Shown: positions 8,338 through 16,726 of the stretch, one piece after another
How the letters are laid out: each line of letters opens with the position of its first letter
How positions within the stretch are numbered: position 1 is the first letter of the stretch
Assembly: GCF_900167465.1 (NCBI RefSeq)
Contig: NZ_FUWR01000001.1
Location: 613,269 to 677,268 of the forward strand
Source of the DNA: Trichlorobacter thiogenes
Lineage (GTDB): Bacteria > Desulfobacterota > Desulfuromonadia > Geobacterales > Pseudopelobacteraceae
DNA length: 64,000 nt
Direction: 5' to 3'
The notes under the pieces: model-generated
Databases searched by the model: none
Told to the model about the DNA's origin: nothing
The model's input: only the letters and a program-made list of their open reading frames with translations
Translations under genes and position numbers: made by a program

Positions 8338-10677
8338 TTGGATCATTCTGCTCACAATAAAATTGTCTCCTTCATCTGGTCCATTGCCGACGACTGCCTG
8401 CGCGATGTTTATGTGCGCGGCAAGTACCGTGATGTTATTCTCCCCATGTTCGTGCTGCGGCGCCTCGACTGTCTACTGGAACCGAGCAAAGATGCCGTCA
8501 TGGAAGAGGTCAAGTTTCAGCGTGACGATGCAGGACTTGCCGATCACGATCCGGAGGGACTCAAAGAAGCTTCCGGCTACGTTTTTTATAACACTTCTCC
8601 TTGGACTCTGAAAAAGCTTGTTGAAACCGCAGCCAATAATCGCCAGATCCTTGCGGCCAATTTCAAGGCGTATCTCGACGGTTTCAGCGATAACGTCAAG
8701 GAAATCGTCGATAAGTTCAAGCTGCGCTCTCAAGTCAGTCACATGGCTGATAAGGATGTACTGCTTGAGGTGTTGGAAAAATTTACTTCGCCCAACATCA
8801 ACCTCACTCCCAACGAAGCGAGGGACCCGGATGGGCGCAAGCTGCCCGAATTGACCAACCTGGGCATGGGTTATGTTTTCGAGGAGTTGATTCGCAAGTT
8901 CAATGAAGAGAACAACGAAGAGGCCGGTGAACACTTCACTCCCCGTGAGGTAATCGACCTGATGACCCATATCCTCTTTGAGCCGGTGAAGGATAAACTG
9001 CCGCCGGTCATAACGGTGTACGATCCGGCATGTGGTTCAGGTGGGATGCTCACTGAGGCCCAGGATTTCATCATCCACCCTGAAGGACAGATCAGAGCAA
9101 AAGCGGAAGTATACCTCTACGGCAAGGAAATCAACGACGAGACTTACGCCATCTGCAAGTCGGACATGATGATCAAAGGTAACAACCCGGAGAATATCCG
9201 CTGCGGATCAACCCTTGCGGATGATGAGTTTGCCGGTTTGCGTTTCGACTTCATGCTATCAAATCCTCCCTATGGTAAATCATGGGCTGGTGATCAGAAA
9301 TATATTCTCGATGGAAAGCAGGTAATGGATCGCCGCTTTGAAGTGCCGTTGAAAGATTTTCGTGGCATTGAGGAATCCGTTGCCGCCACTCCCCGTTCCT
9401 CTGACGGCCAGCTTCTGTTTCTGATGGAGATGGTCAACAAGATGAAGGATCTGGATAAGGGGCCCGGCGGATCACGTATCGCCTCGGTACATAACGGCTC
9501 ATCGCTCTTTACCGGTGACGCCGGCGGTGGAGAGAGCAACATCCGCCGTCATATCATCGAGAACGACTACCTTGAAGCTATCATCCAATTGCCGAATAAC
9601 CTCTTCTACAACACCGGCATTTCAACCTACATCTGGGTGCTCTCAAACAAGAAGGTTGAAAAACGTTGCGGCAAGGTGCAGTTGATTGACGCCAGCCAGA
9701 TGTTCCGTAAGCTTCGCAAGAATCTGGGAGCCAAAAACTGCGAATTTGCACCGGAACATATTCGCGAAATTACCCAGTTCTATCTCGACATGCCGAATGA
9801 CGGTGTCTCCAAAATTTTTGACAATAGCGATTTTGGTTATTTCAAGGTCACCGTCGAACGTCCCAGCCGTAAAGCTGCCCAATTTTCGCCGGATAGGATT
9901 GCCACCCTCCGTTTTGTCCCTGCATTAGCTGATGTCATGGAGTGGGCCTACGAAAAATGGGATGATGAGATTTATTCGAAACTTTCTGACCATCGCAAGA
10001 CCATTGAGGCCCACCTGGAGAAGGAAGATATCAACCTGACAGCGAAGAACAGCAAGGTGCTGCTCAATCCGCATACCTGGGAGAGTCAACGAGCCCTGCT
10101 GGGAGTTGCACGGCAATTGATGGAATCCATCGGCCAGGAACTGTTCATGGATTTCAACATCTTCACGGAAAAGGTTGATGCCTGCCTTAAGGCCAATAAA
10201 ATACAGATCTCTGCCAGTGAGAAGAATCAGATCTACAACGCCGTGAGCTGGAGTGATGAAAATGCCGAACGGGTGATCAAGAAGTTTCACAAGATTAGCG
10301 GCAAGAAACTGGATGAGCTTTTGGTGGAACTTTCCTGCCGTCAGGAGCAATTGCATGATTTCGGCTACTGGCCGACAGACTCCAAAGTCGAGTATGTTGA
10401 GTACGAAAGCGATTCAGACCTGCGTGATACTGAGAATGTACCGCTGAAGGATAACATTCACGATTATTTCCGGCGTGAGGTACGCCCCCATGTTGATGAA
10501 GCCTGGATAAATCTGGATCAGACCAAGATTGGATACGAAATCAGCTTCAACAAGTATTTCTATCAACATAAGCCGCTACGGTCGTTATCAGATGTGTCTC
10601 GCGATATTCTGGCGCTGGAAGCCGAAACAGAGGGACTGTTGAAGCAGTTGGTGAGTTTTGGGGAGGCTCTGGAGTGA
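8338..10677 (+). CDS. hsdM: HsdM, type I DNA adenine methyltransferase subunit
   Basis: Modification subunit that transfers methyl groups from AdoMet to adenine N6 at the site chosen by HsdS. The TTG at 8338 is preferred because AGGAGG lies eight bases upstream and the protein then begins in the HsdM N-terminal domain; the frame extends to 8266. The AdoMet motif Asp-Pro-Ala-Cys-Gly-Ser-Gly-Gly is at about 229-236 and the catalytic Asn-Pro-Pro-Tyr at 309-312. At 779 residues it is longer than classical HsdM (about 530). The extra C-terminal 250 residues are charged and helical. Its stop overlaps the hsdS start. Confidence 0.92.
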   Translation: MDHSAHNKIVSFIWSIADDCLRDVYVRGKYRDVILPMFVLRRLDCLLEPSKDAVMEEVKFQRDDAGLADHDPEGLKEASGYVFYNTSPWTLKKLVETAANNRQILAANFKAYLDGFSDNVKEIVDKFKLRSQVSHMADKDVLLEVLEKFTSPNINLTPNEARDPDGRKLPELTNLGMGYVFEELIRKFNEENNEEAGEHFTPREVIDLMTHILFEPVKDKLPPVITVYDPACGSGGMLTEAQDFIIHPEGQIRAKAEVYLYGKEINDETYAICKSDMMIKGNNPENIRCGSTLADDEFAGLRFDFMLSNPPYGKSWAGDQKYILDGKQVMDRRFEVPLKDFRGIEESVAATPRSSDGQLLFLMEMVNKMKDLDKGPGGSRIASVHNGSSLFTGDAGGGESNIRRHIIENDYLEAIIQLPNNLFYNTGISTYIWVLSNKKVEKRCGKVQLIDASQMFRKLRKNLGAKNCEFAPEHIREITQFYLDMPNDGVSKIFDNSDFGYFKVTVERPSRKAAQFSPDRIATLRFVPALADVMEWAYEKWDDEIYSKLSDHRKTIEAHLEKEDINLTAKNSKVLLNPHTWESQRALLGVARQLMESIGQELFMDFNIFTEKVDACLKANKIQISASEKNQIYNAVSWSDENAERVIKKFHKISGKKLDELLVELSCRQEQLHDFGYWPTDSKVEYVEYESDSDLRDTENVPLKDNIHDYFRREVRPHVDEAWINLDQTKIGYEISFNKYFYQHKPLRSLSDVSRDILALEAETEGLLKQLVSFGEALE

Positions 10678-11987
10678 ATCAGGCGATGGAATTTCCGCGA
10701 TACGATTCCTATAAGCCAGCCAATAGCTCGTGGCTTCTGGAAGTCCCCGGCCATTGGAAGCTACTTCCGGGTCTTGCAGTATTGAAGGCAAATAAGGATA
10801 AAAATGTTGGCATGATCGAAGAGACCGTGCTGTCTCTTAGCTACGGCAAAGTTATCATCAAGCCACCTGAGAAACTCACCGGACTTGTTCCTGAGTCATT
10901 TGAAACGTATCAAATTATCAATCCGAACGATATTATCATCCGTCCTACAGACCTGCAGAATGACCATACCAGCCTTCGGACTGGGTTTGCAAAGGATCGT
11001 GGGATTATCACCTCAGCATATATCTGCTTGAGGCCTGAACCATCACACAACCCAGCTTTTATACACTATCTGCTTCACGCCTATGATCTTCTCAAGGTTT
11101 TTTATGGTATGGGTTCCGGGCTGCGCCAGAATCTGGACTACAGAGACTTCAAACGGCTTGAACTTTGTATCCCCCCTCGCGATGAACAAGACCGGATTGT
11201 TAGTTTTCTCGACCAGAAGACTGCTGAGATCGACGAAGCCGTCGCCAAAAAGCAGCGCTTGATTGATTTGTTCAAAGAGCAAAAAACCATCCTGGTCAAT
11301 CAGACCGTGACAAAGGGGCTGAATCCTAATGTCCCGATGCGTGATAGTGGTGTTGAGTGGATTGGGGCGGTGCCGGAACATTGGGAAGTTAAGCGGTTAC
11401 GATATCTTGGGACTACACAGAACGGAATTAGTGCAAGTGCCGAGTATTTCGGTTCAGGGTTCCCATTTGTCAGTTACGGTGACGTTTATAACAACCGAGA
11501 GTTGCCAAAGGCAGTCAATGGACTTGCAAAATCAACTGTTCATGACAGAGATCAATACTCTATTGTGAAGGGTGATGTTCTCTTCACTCGAACATCTGAA
11601 ACTGTCGAAGAAATTGGATTCAGCTCGACGTGCATGGAGACTATAGAAAACTCAACATTCGCAGGATTTTTAATCAGATTCCGACCTCGAAAGGGCAGAC
11701 TGTTTCCAGGCTACTCAAAATATTACTTTAGTGCTCAACTGCATCGTTCATATTTTGTTGGAGAAATGAATCTGGTTATAAGAGCCTCACTCAGCCAGGA
11801 ATTGCTAAAAAAGCTACCAGTTCTAATTCCGCCTTATGCTGAACAGGAATCTATTTTTGAATTTTTAGAAACAGAGTCCGCCAAAATTGACAACGTCATT
11901 GTCTTGCAACGACAGCTAATCGACAGCCTCAAGGAATACAAAATGATTTTGATATCCGAAGCTGTCACAGGAAAAATAAAATTATGA
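10674..11987 (+). CDS. hsdS: HsdS, type I specificity subunit
   Basis: 437 residues with two target-recognition domains (about 15-160 and 222-370). Each is followed by a conserved helical spacer holding Pro-Pro-x-x-Glu-Gln and a Leu-Ile-Asp-x-x-Lys-Glu repeat (about 170-210 and 385-430). Each TRD contacts one half of a bipartite target. The GTG overlaps the hsdM stop (GTGA); an ATG at 10686 is an alternative. The full two-TRD length indicates an intact subunit. The recognition sequence cannot be read from the protein by eye. Confidence 0.9.
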   Translation: MNQAMEFPRYDSYKPANSSWLLEVPGHWKLLPGLAVLKANKDKNVGMIEETVLSLSYGKVIIKPPEKLTGLVPESFETYQIINPNDIIIRPTDLQNDHTSLRTGFAKDRGIITSAYICLRPEPSHNPAFIHYLLHAYDLLKVFYGMGSGLRQNLDYRDFKRLELCIPPRDEQDRIVSFLDQKTAEIDEAVAKKQRLIDLFKEQKTILVNQTVTKGLNPNVPMRDSGVEWIGAVPEHWEVKRLRYLGTTQNGISASAEYFGSGFPFVSYGDVYNNRELPKAVNGLAKSTVHDRDQYSIVKGDVLFTRTSETVEEIGFSSTCMETIENSTFAGFLIRFRPRKGRLFPGYSKYYFSAQLHRSYFVGEMNLVIRASLSQELLKKLPVLIPPYAEQESIFEFLETESAKIDNVIVLQRQLIDSLKEYKMILISEAVTGKIKL

Positions 11988-12026
11988 TCATGCAGTCGAT
12001 TTCAGGATATGCCGTGAGGTATAGCA

Positions 12027-12752
12027 ATGGATAATTCATCAATACCGGATTCACAAAAATTCAAGATCTTCTGTGATGAAAGTTGCCATCTTGAGAAGGA
12101 TACCAGCAATGTGATGGTGCTTGGAGCCTTGAGCTGCCCAGAAATCTCAGTCCAGCTCCTGAACCGTAAAATCAAATATCTTCGTCACAAGCACAACTAC
12201 TTGACCGAACTTAAATGGACAAAACTGATCGGCAAACAATTTGAATTTTACAAAGATCTTTTAGATCTGTTTCTGGACTCTGAAGAACTGCATTTCAAGG
12301 CAACCGTTGTTATCAATAAAAATTATCTTGATCACGATGAGTTTAACCAGGGCTCGCACAACAATTTCTACTACAAGATGTTTTTCTATGCCCTGCGTGA
12401 TTTTATCAATCCCGGCGGCAGTTACAAGATTTACCTCGACTACATGGATACTCATGGCAGGGACAAGGCCGCCAAGCTCATGGATGTGCTGCATAACAGC
12501 AACTACGGCAATGTGAATACTACCGCCTACATCATTCGTTCCTATGAATCACAGTTGATACAGCTGTGTGATTTGTTGATTGGAGCGCTCTCCTATGCCA
12601 ACCGCGAGGATATTGAGCGTAAGAGTACTATTAAAAATGAAATTGTCGGTTACCTGGAAAAACGGCTCTGTAGGCAATTAACAGTTGGTACGCCGCCTTG
12701 GGAGGAGAAGTTTAATATTTTCCGCTTCTCTCCGAGGAGGAAAGTGTGCTGA
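12027..12752 (+). CDS. DUF3800 family protein
   Basis: 241 residues. It opens with the family-typical Phe-x-Asp-Glu-Ser block (about 12-16) and continues with a conserved middle Asp-Tyr-Met-Asp and a C-terminal Ala-Asp/Ser-Gln-x-x-Asp-Leu pattern (Gln-Leu-Cys-Asp-Leu-Leu-Ile-Gly-Ala). DUF3800 is thought to have an RNase H-like fold with acidic catalytic residues and is common in defence islands. Here it lies between hsdS and hsdR, starting 39 bases after hsdS and overlapping the following gene by seven bases. That position suggests it travels with the restriction system. Its substrate is unknown. Confidence 0.8.
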   Translation: MDNSSIPDSQKFKIFCDESCHLEKDTSNVMVLGALSCPEISVQLLNRKIKYLRHKHNYLTELKWTKLIGKQFEFYKDLLDLFLDSEELHFKATVVINKNYLDHDEFNQGSHNNFYYKMFFYALRDFINPGGSYKIYLDYMDTHGRDKAAKLMDVLHNSNYGNVNTTAYIIRSYESQLIQLCDLLIGALSYANREDIERKSTIKNEIVGYLEKRLCRQLTVGTPPWEEKFNIFRFSPRRKVC

Positions 12753-13288
12753 CTCCCACCCTGAACCTGGCCACTGTAGATGCAACCGGCGTTTACGATT
12801 ATCTGTATGGTTTTTTCCAAAGAGACTTTGTCCGCCAACGTACGATGCTGAATGGGACAATATATATCGACCCGCGAAGCAGGAATCTTGAAGATGGTAA
12901 GGAAAAGGATTTCTGGCATTTAACGACACGTACCAATAAATATTTTGTCAAACAGGGTAACCGTCATGTGCCCGTTGAAGAACGTTTGCTGGATTATGCC
13001 CGTGCAGAGCGGATCGAATGGGTCCGGCAAATAATCACCAACCATGTACACGCCAAAATAAAGATTTTCTATCATCAGGAGAGTAATCCAAGGCGTGATA
13101 TCAGGCTGTATCTGTGGGCGTTTGAGGATGATTTTGTTGTTATCTTGCAGAAATTGGGGCGTAGTACATCATTTCTCGTGACGAGTTTTTACATAGATCA
13201 GCCTGATAAACGAACTGATTATGATAAACGCTATAGAAATTACGTAACGGGAGCAAATTCAGTTGTAACAGGTTGTGAATGGTTTTAA
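12746..13288 (+). CDS. unknown protein inserted in the type I restriction operon
   Basis: 180 residues from a GTG that overlaps the DUF3800 gene (GAGGAGG site at 12733). No signal peptide or membrane segment; basic and rich in aromatic residues. A central Arg-Thr-Asn-Lys-Tyr, Glu-Arg-x-x-Asp-Tyr-Ala-Arg-x-Glu-Arg segment looks conserved, but I do not recognise a family. Coupling to the DUF3800 gene suggests a two-gene accessory unit. A nuclease, or an adaptor to the restriction complex, are guesses only. Confidence 0.55.
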   Translation: MLTPTLNLATVDATGVYDYLYGFFQRDFVRQRTMLNGTIYIDPRSRNLEDGKEKDFWHLTTRTNKYFVKQGNRHVPVEERLLDYARAERIEWVRQIITNHVHAKIKIFYHQESNPRRDIRLYLWAFEDDFVVILQKLGRSTSFLVTSFYIDQPDKRTDYDKRYRNYVTGANSVVTGCEWF

Positions 13289-13439
13289 CGGTTAGGAGGG
13301 GGGAAAGGTCGCCTATTCTCGACCGGGCGTATCGGCCACCTCTGTCTACACAATGGTAGATGAGCGATTCAAGTATACATTTTTTATTTCTGTGAGCAAG
13401 AAAAATCTACGGATACGCATATAGACAATTGGGGGTTCA

Positions 13440-16400
13440 ATGGTCACCAAAACCAACGAACAAGCACTGGAAGCCTGCATCGAAAAGGCCCTGACAGGGA
13501 CTTGCCGCGAGCAGTTAAAGCTTGAAGGTGTTGGTGTTGCCGAAGCCAATGAACAATATCGCAGTGGTCACCTCTACTGGCTGGGTGAGTCGTCGGATTT
13601 TGATCGCGAGCTTGCGATAGATCGGCGTCTATTCTGGAATTTCCTCGAATCAACCCAGGCGGAAGAACTGGCTAAGGTCAAAGACCGACCCAACTGGCAG
13701 CGGTTGATTCTGGAACGCCTGAACCGTAAAATTCAGAAAGATGGCATCCTCAAAGTACTAAAGGGCGGCCTCCGTATCGATGACGCCCACTTCACCCTTC
13801 TCTACAGCCAGCCCTACAACACAATCAACCCCGAAGTCGAAAAACTCTTTGAGCAGAACATCTTCTCGGTCACTCGGCAGGTATATTACTCCCAAGCAGA
13901 TCCTCTCAAATCCATCGATATGGTGATTTTCATCAACGGCATTGCCGTTGCTACCTTTGAGCTGAAAAATGCCTGGACCGGACAGAGCACCTATCACGCC
14001 ATGAAACAATATCGGAAGGATCGTGAACCAAATGAGACGCTGCTGCAGTTTGGCCGTTGCCTGGTTCATTTTGCAGTGGATACCGATGATGTCTATATGA
14101 CGACACGCCTTGATGGCGATAGGACCAACTTTCTGCCTTTCAACAAGGGACACAACTACGGCAAAGGGAACCCGCCGAATCCGACCGGACACAAGACCAG
14201 TTATCTCTGGCAGGATGTCCTCTCTCGACAGAGTCTCACCGCGATTATCGAACATTTTGCCAAGCTTGTTGGTGAGAAGGAAAACGACCCACTCAAGAAG
14301 AAGAACCTTATCTTCCCCCGCTATCATCAGTTGGAGGTCGTGCGCAACCTGCTTGCTGATGTCCGCTCGCGGGGCGTCGGCCAGACCTACCTGATCCAGC
14401 ATTCCGCAGGATCGGGCAAGTCAAACTCCATCACCTGGACCGCCTATCAGCTAATTGAAGTCTATGCCAAGGATGGCAGCCATCCAGTGTTCGATTCAGT
14501 TATCGTGGTTACCGACCGTCGGGTGCTGGACAAGCAGCTTCAAAACACCATCAAGCAGTTTTCCGAAGTCAAAAATATCATCGCCCATGCTACCAGTTCT
14601 CAGGAATTGAAGCAGTCGCTGGAAAGCGGCAAGAAAATTATCATTACCACCATCCAGAAGTTTCCCTACATCGTCGATGGCATCGCAGATATGTCTGACA
14701 AACGCTTTGCAGTCATCATCGACGAAGCACACAGCTCGCAAAGCGGGTCGGCTGCCGATAACCTCAACCGGACTCTGGGGGCCGATGAGGATGAGGTGCA
14801 GGATGCCATTCTGGAAATAATGAAGAAGCGCAAGATGCGGGACAACGCCTCGTACTTTGCTTTCACAGCCACCCCCAAGAACGCTACCCTGGAACGATTT
14901 GGGGAAAAAACATCGGAGGGGAAGTTTATCCCGTTCCACCTCTACTCTATGAAACAGGCCATTGAAGAGGGGTTTATCCTTGATGTCCTGGCCAATTACA
15001 CCACGTACAGAAGCTACTACCAGATTGAAAAATCCATTTTGGAGAATCCACTGTTCGACAGTGCCAAGGCACAGAAAAAGCTGCGGGCCTATGTGGAGGG
15101 GGATAAGGAAACCATTGCCGTCAAAGCCGATGTCATGGTTGGCCATTTCCTTGAGCAAGTAGTAGGACCGAAGAAGCTCAAGGGGCAGGCCAAAGCAATG
15201 GTGATTACACGCAATATCGAATCAGCGGTTCATTATTTCCATACCATCCGCGACGCGATAAAAGGGCAACCCTTCAAGGCAATGATCGCCTTCTCCGGCA
15301 AAAAGACTGTTGATGGCGTCGAGTACACCGAAGAGTCCATCAACGGTTTCCCGTCAAAAGATATCGAGGAAAAATTCGATTCTGGAGAATACCGCCTGCT
15401 GGTGGTGGCCAACAAGTATCTGACCGGCTTCGACCAGCCTAAGCTTTCCACCATGTATGTGGATAAGAAGCTGCAAGGTGTATTGGCGGTGCAGGCTCTC
15501 TCTCGCTTGAATCGGTGTTCCCACGCACTGAACAAGCGCAAGGAAGATACATTTGTCCTCGACTTCTTCAATTCCACCGATGATATCAAGGATGCATTTG
15601 ATCCTTTCTACACTTCAACCGCACTTTCCAAGGCAACTGACGTCAACGTACTCCATGACACCAAAGAGAAACTGGACGAGGTTGGCGTCTACGAGTGGAA
15701 GGATGTCGAGGCATTCTGCACCCTCTATTTCTCCGATGCCGAGGCAGAATATCTCAGTCCGATTATTGATCTCTGTGCTGACCGGTTCAACCGTGAACTG
15801 GAGCTGGATGACGACGACAAGATCGACTTCAAGATCAAGGCGAAGCAGTTTGTAAAAATATATGCTCAGCTGGCGTGCATCATGCCGTTCGATAATATCG
15901 AATGGGAGAAACTGCACTGGTTCCTCAAGTTTCTCATTCCAAAGTTGAAGATCAAGGATAAGGACAAGGACACTCTGGATGAACTGCTGGAAAGTGTTGA
16001 CCTTTCAACCTATGGCCTGGAGCGGGTCAAGCTGAAAGAGAGTATCGGCCTGGACGACAGCGATTCCGAGCTTGATCCGCAGAATCCGAATGTTCGTGGA
16101 GTTGGGCCGGATGGCCCGGTTGACCCGCTTGACGAAATTATCAAAGCCTTCAATCAGAGGTGGTTCGCCGGGTGGGAAGCAACTCCCGAGGAACAACGAA
16201 TCAAGTTCATTAATATTGCCCAGAATGTCTTCAATAACCCCAACTATCAGACGCAGGTTGTCGATAATCAGGATGAGCAGAATAGCCGAATTGCCCTGGA
16301 AAAGCTGATCAGCCTAGCAGTCAGCCAGGAGCGAAAGCGAGAGCTGGACCTGTACAAACGCTACGCTCAGGACCCGGAGTTTAAATTGGCCTTTGATTCG

Positions 16401-16466
16401 AGCATTATGAGGATGTTGGCGAACAAGGAAATATCTAAGGTTGTTTTTGAGACAATGGCGCAATAG
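13440..16466 (+). CDS. hsdR: HsdR, type I restriction endonuclease/translocase
   Basis: 1008 residues, normal for HsdR. The N-terminal PD-(D/E)xK nuclease is visible as Asp160 and Glu174-Leu-Lys176. The SF2 translocase follows, with Walker A Ala-Gly-Ser-Gly-Lys-Ser near 322-328, Asp428-Glu-Ala-His431, a Phe-Thr-Ala-Thr-Pro motif III, and the motif VI region with Gln-Ala-x-Ser-Arg-x-Asn-Arg. It cleaves unmodified DNA after ATP-driven translocation. The gene is separated from hsdS by 1.45 kb containing two accessory genes. The 151-base gap before it could hold its own promoter. Confidence 0.92.
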   Translation: MVTKTNEQALEACIEKALTGTCREQLKLEGVGVAEANEQYRSGHLYWLGESSDFDRELAIDRRLFWNFLESTQAEELAKVKDRPNWQRLILERLNRKIQKDGILKVLKGGLRIDDAHFTLLYSQPYNTINPEVEKLFEQNIFSVTRQVYYSQADPLKSIDMVIFINGIAVATFELKNAWTGQSTYHAMKQYRKDREPNETLLQFGRCLVHFAVDTDDVYMTTRLDGDRTNFLPFNKGHNYGKGNPPNPTGHKTSYLWQDVLSRQSLTAIIEHFAKLVGEKENDPLKKKNLIFPRYHQLEVVRNLLADVRSRGVGQTYLIQHSAGSGKSNSITWTAYQLIEVYAKDGSHPVFDSVIVVTDRRVLDKQLQNTIKQFSEVKNIIAHATSSQELKQSLESGKKIIITTIQKFPYIVDGIADMSDKRFAVIIDEAHSSQSGSAADNLNRTLGADEDEVQDAILEIMKKRKMRDNASYFAFTATPKNATLERFGEKTSEGKFIPFHLYSMKQAIEEGFILDVLANYTTYRSYYQIEKSILENPLFDSAKAQKKLRAYVEGDKETIAVKADVMVGHFLEQVVGPKKLKGQAKAMVITRNIESAVHYFHTIRDAIKGQPFKAMIAFSGKKTVDGVEYTEESINGFPSKDIEEKFDSGEYRLLVVANKYLTGFDQPKLSTMYVDKKLQGVLAVQALSRLNRCSHALNKRKEDTFVLDFFNSTDDIKDAFDPFYTSTALSKATDVNVLHDTKEKLDEVGVYEWKDVEAFCTLYFSDAEAEYLSPIIDLCADRFNRELELDDDDKIDFKIKAKQFVKIYAQLACIMPFDNIEWEKLHWFLKFLIPKLKIKDKDKDTLDELLESVDLSTYGLERVKLKESIGLDDSDSELDPQNPNVRGVGPDGPVDPLDEIIKAFNQRWFAGWEATPEEQRIKFINIAQNVFNNPNYQTQVVDNQDEQNSRIALEKLISLAVSQERKRELDLYKRYAQDPEFKLAFDSSIMRMLANKEISKVVFETMAQ

Positions 16467-16493
16467 AGCAAGATCCGGCCAAAGGAGAATTGT

Positions 16494-16685
16494 ATGGCAA
16501 ATCTACCTGGTCCTCAACCCGATATCAAATATTGTCCGATTTGCAAGGGAGAGGTCGAGAACGTACCTCGCAGTAAAATGAGATCAAAAGGTTATACAAG
16601 AAGAGATGGTACCGTTTCTGATCATACCCATACATACGATTGCAAATCATGCAGCACGAGGTTTGAGATAAATCAGGACAGGTAA
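16494..16685 (+). CDS. small zinc-ribbon protein
   Basis: 63 residues with two Cys-x-x-Cys pairs (about 14-17 and 50-53) separated by a basic segment and His residues; a classic zinc-ribbon layout. AAAGGAG precedes the ATG. It lies 27 bases after hsdR and 41 before mcrB, so it could belong to either system. A nucleic-acid-binding accessory role is inferred. Confidence 0.6.
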   Translation: MANLPGPQPDIKYCPICKGEVENVPRSKMRSKGYTRRDGTVSDHTHTYDCKSCSTRFEINQDR

Positions 16686-16726
16686 TGACGTAATAACAAT
16701 TGCTATAACTAGCGGAGGCATAAAGT

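Noticed and set aside
13758-14402. 214-codon open frame antisense to hsdR
   Set aside because: Complementary to a strongly supported gene, with no start site support; a codon-bias shadow.
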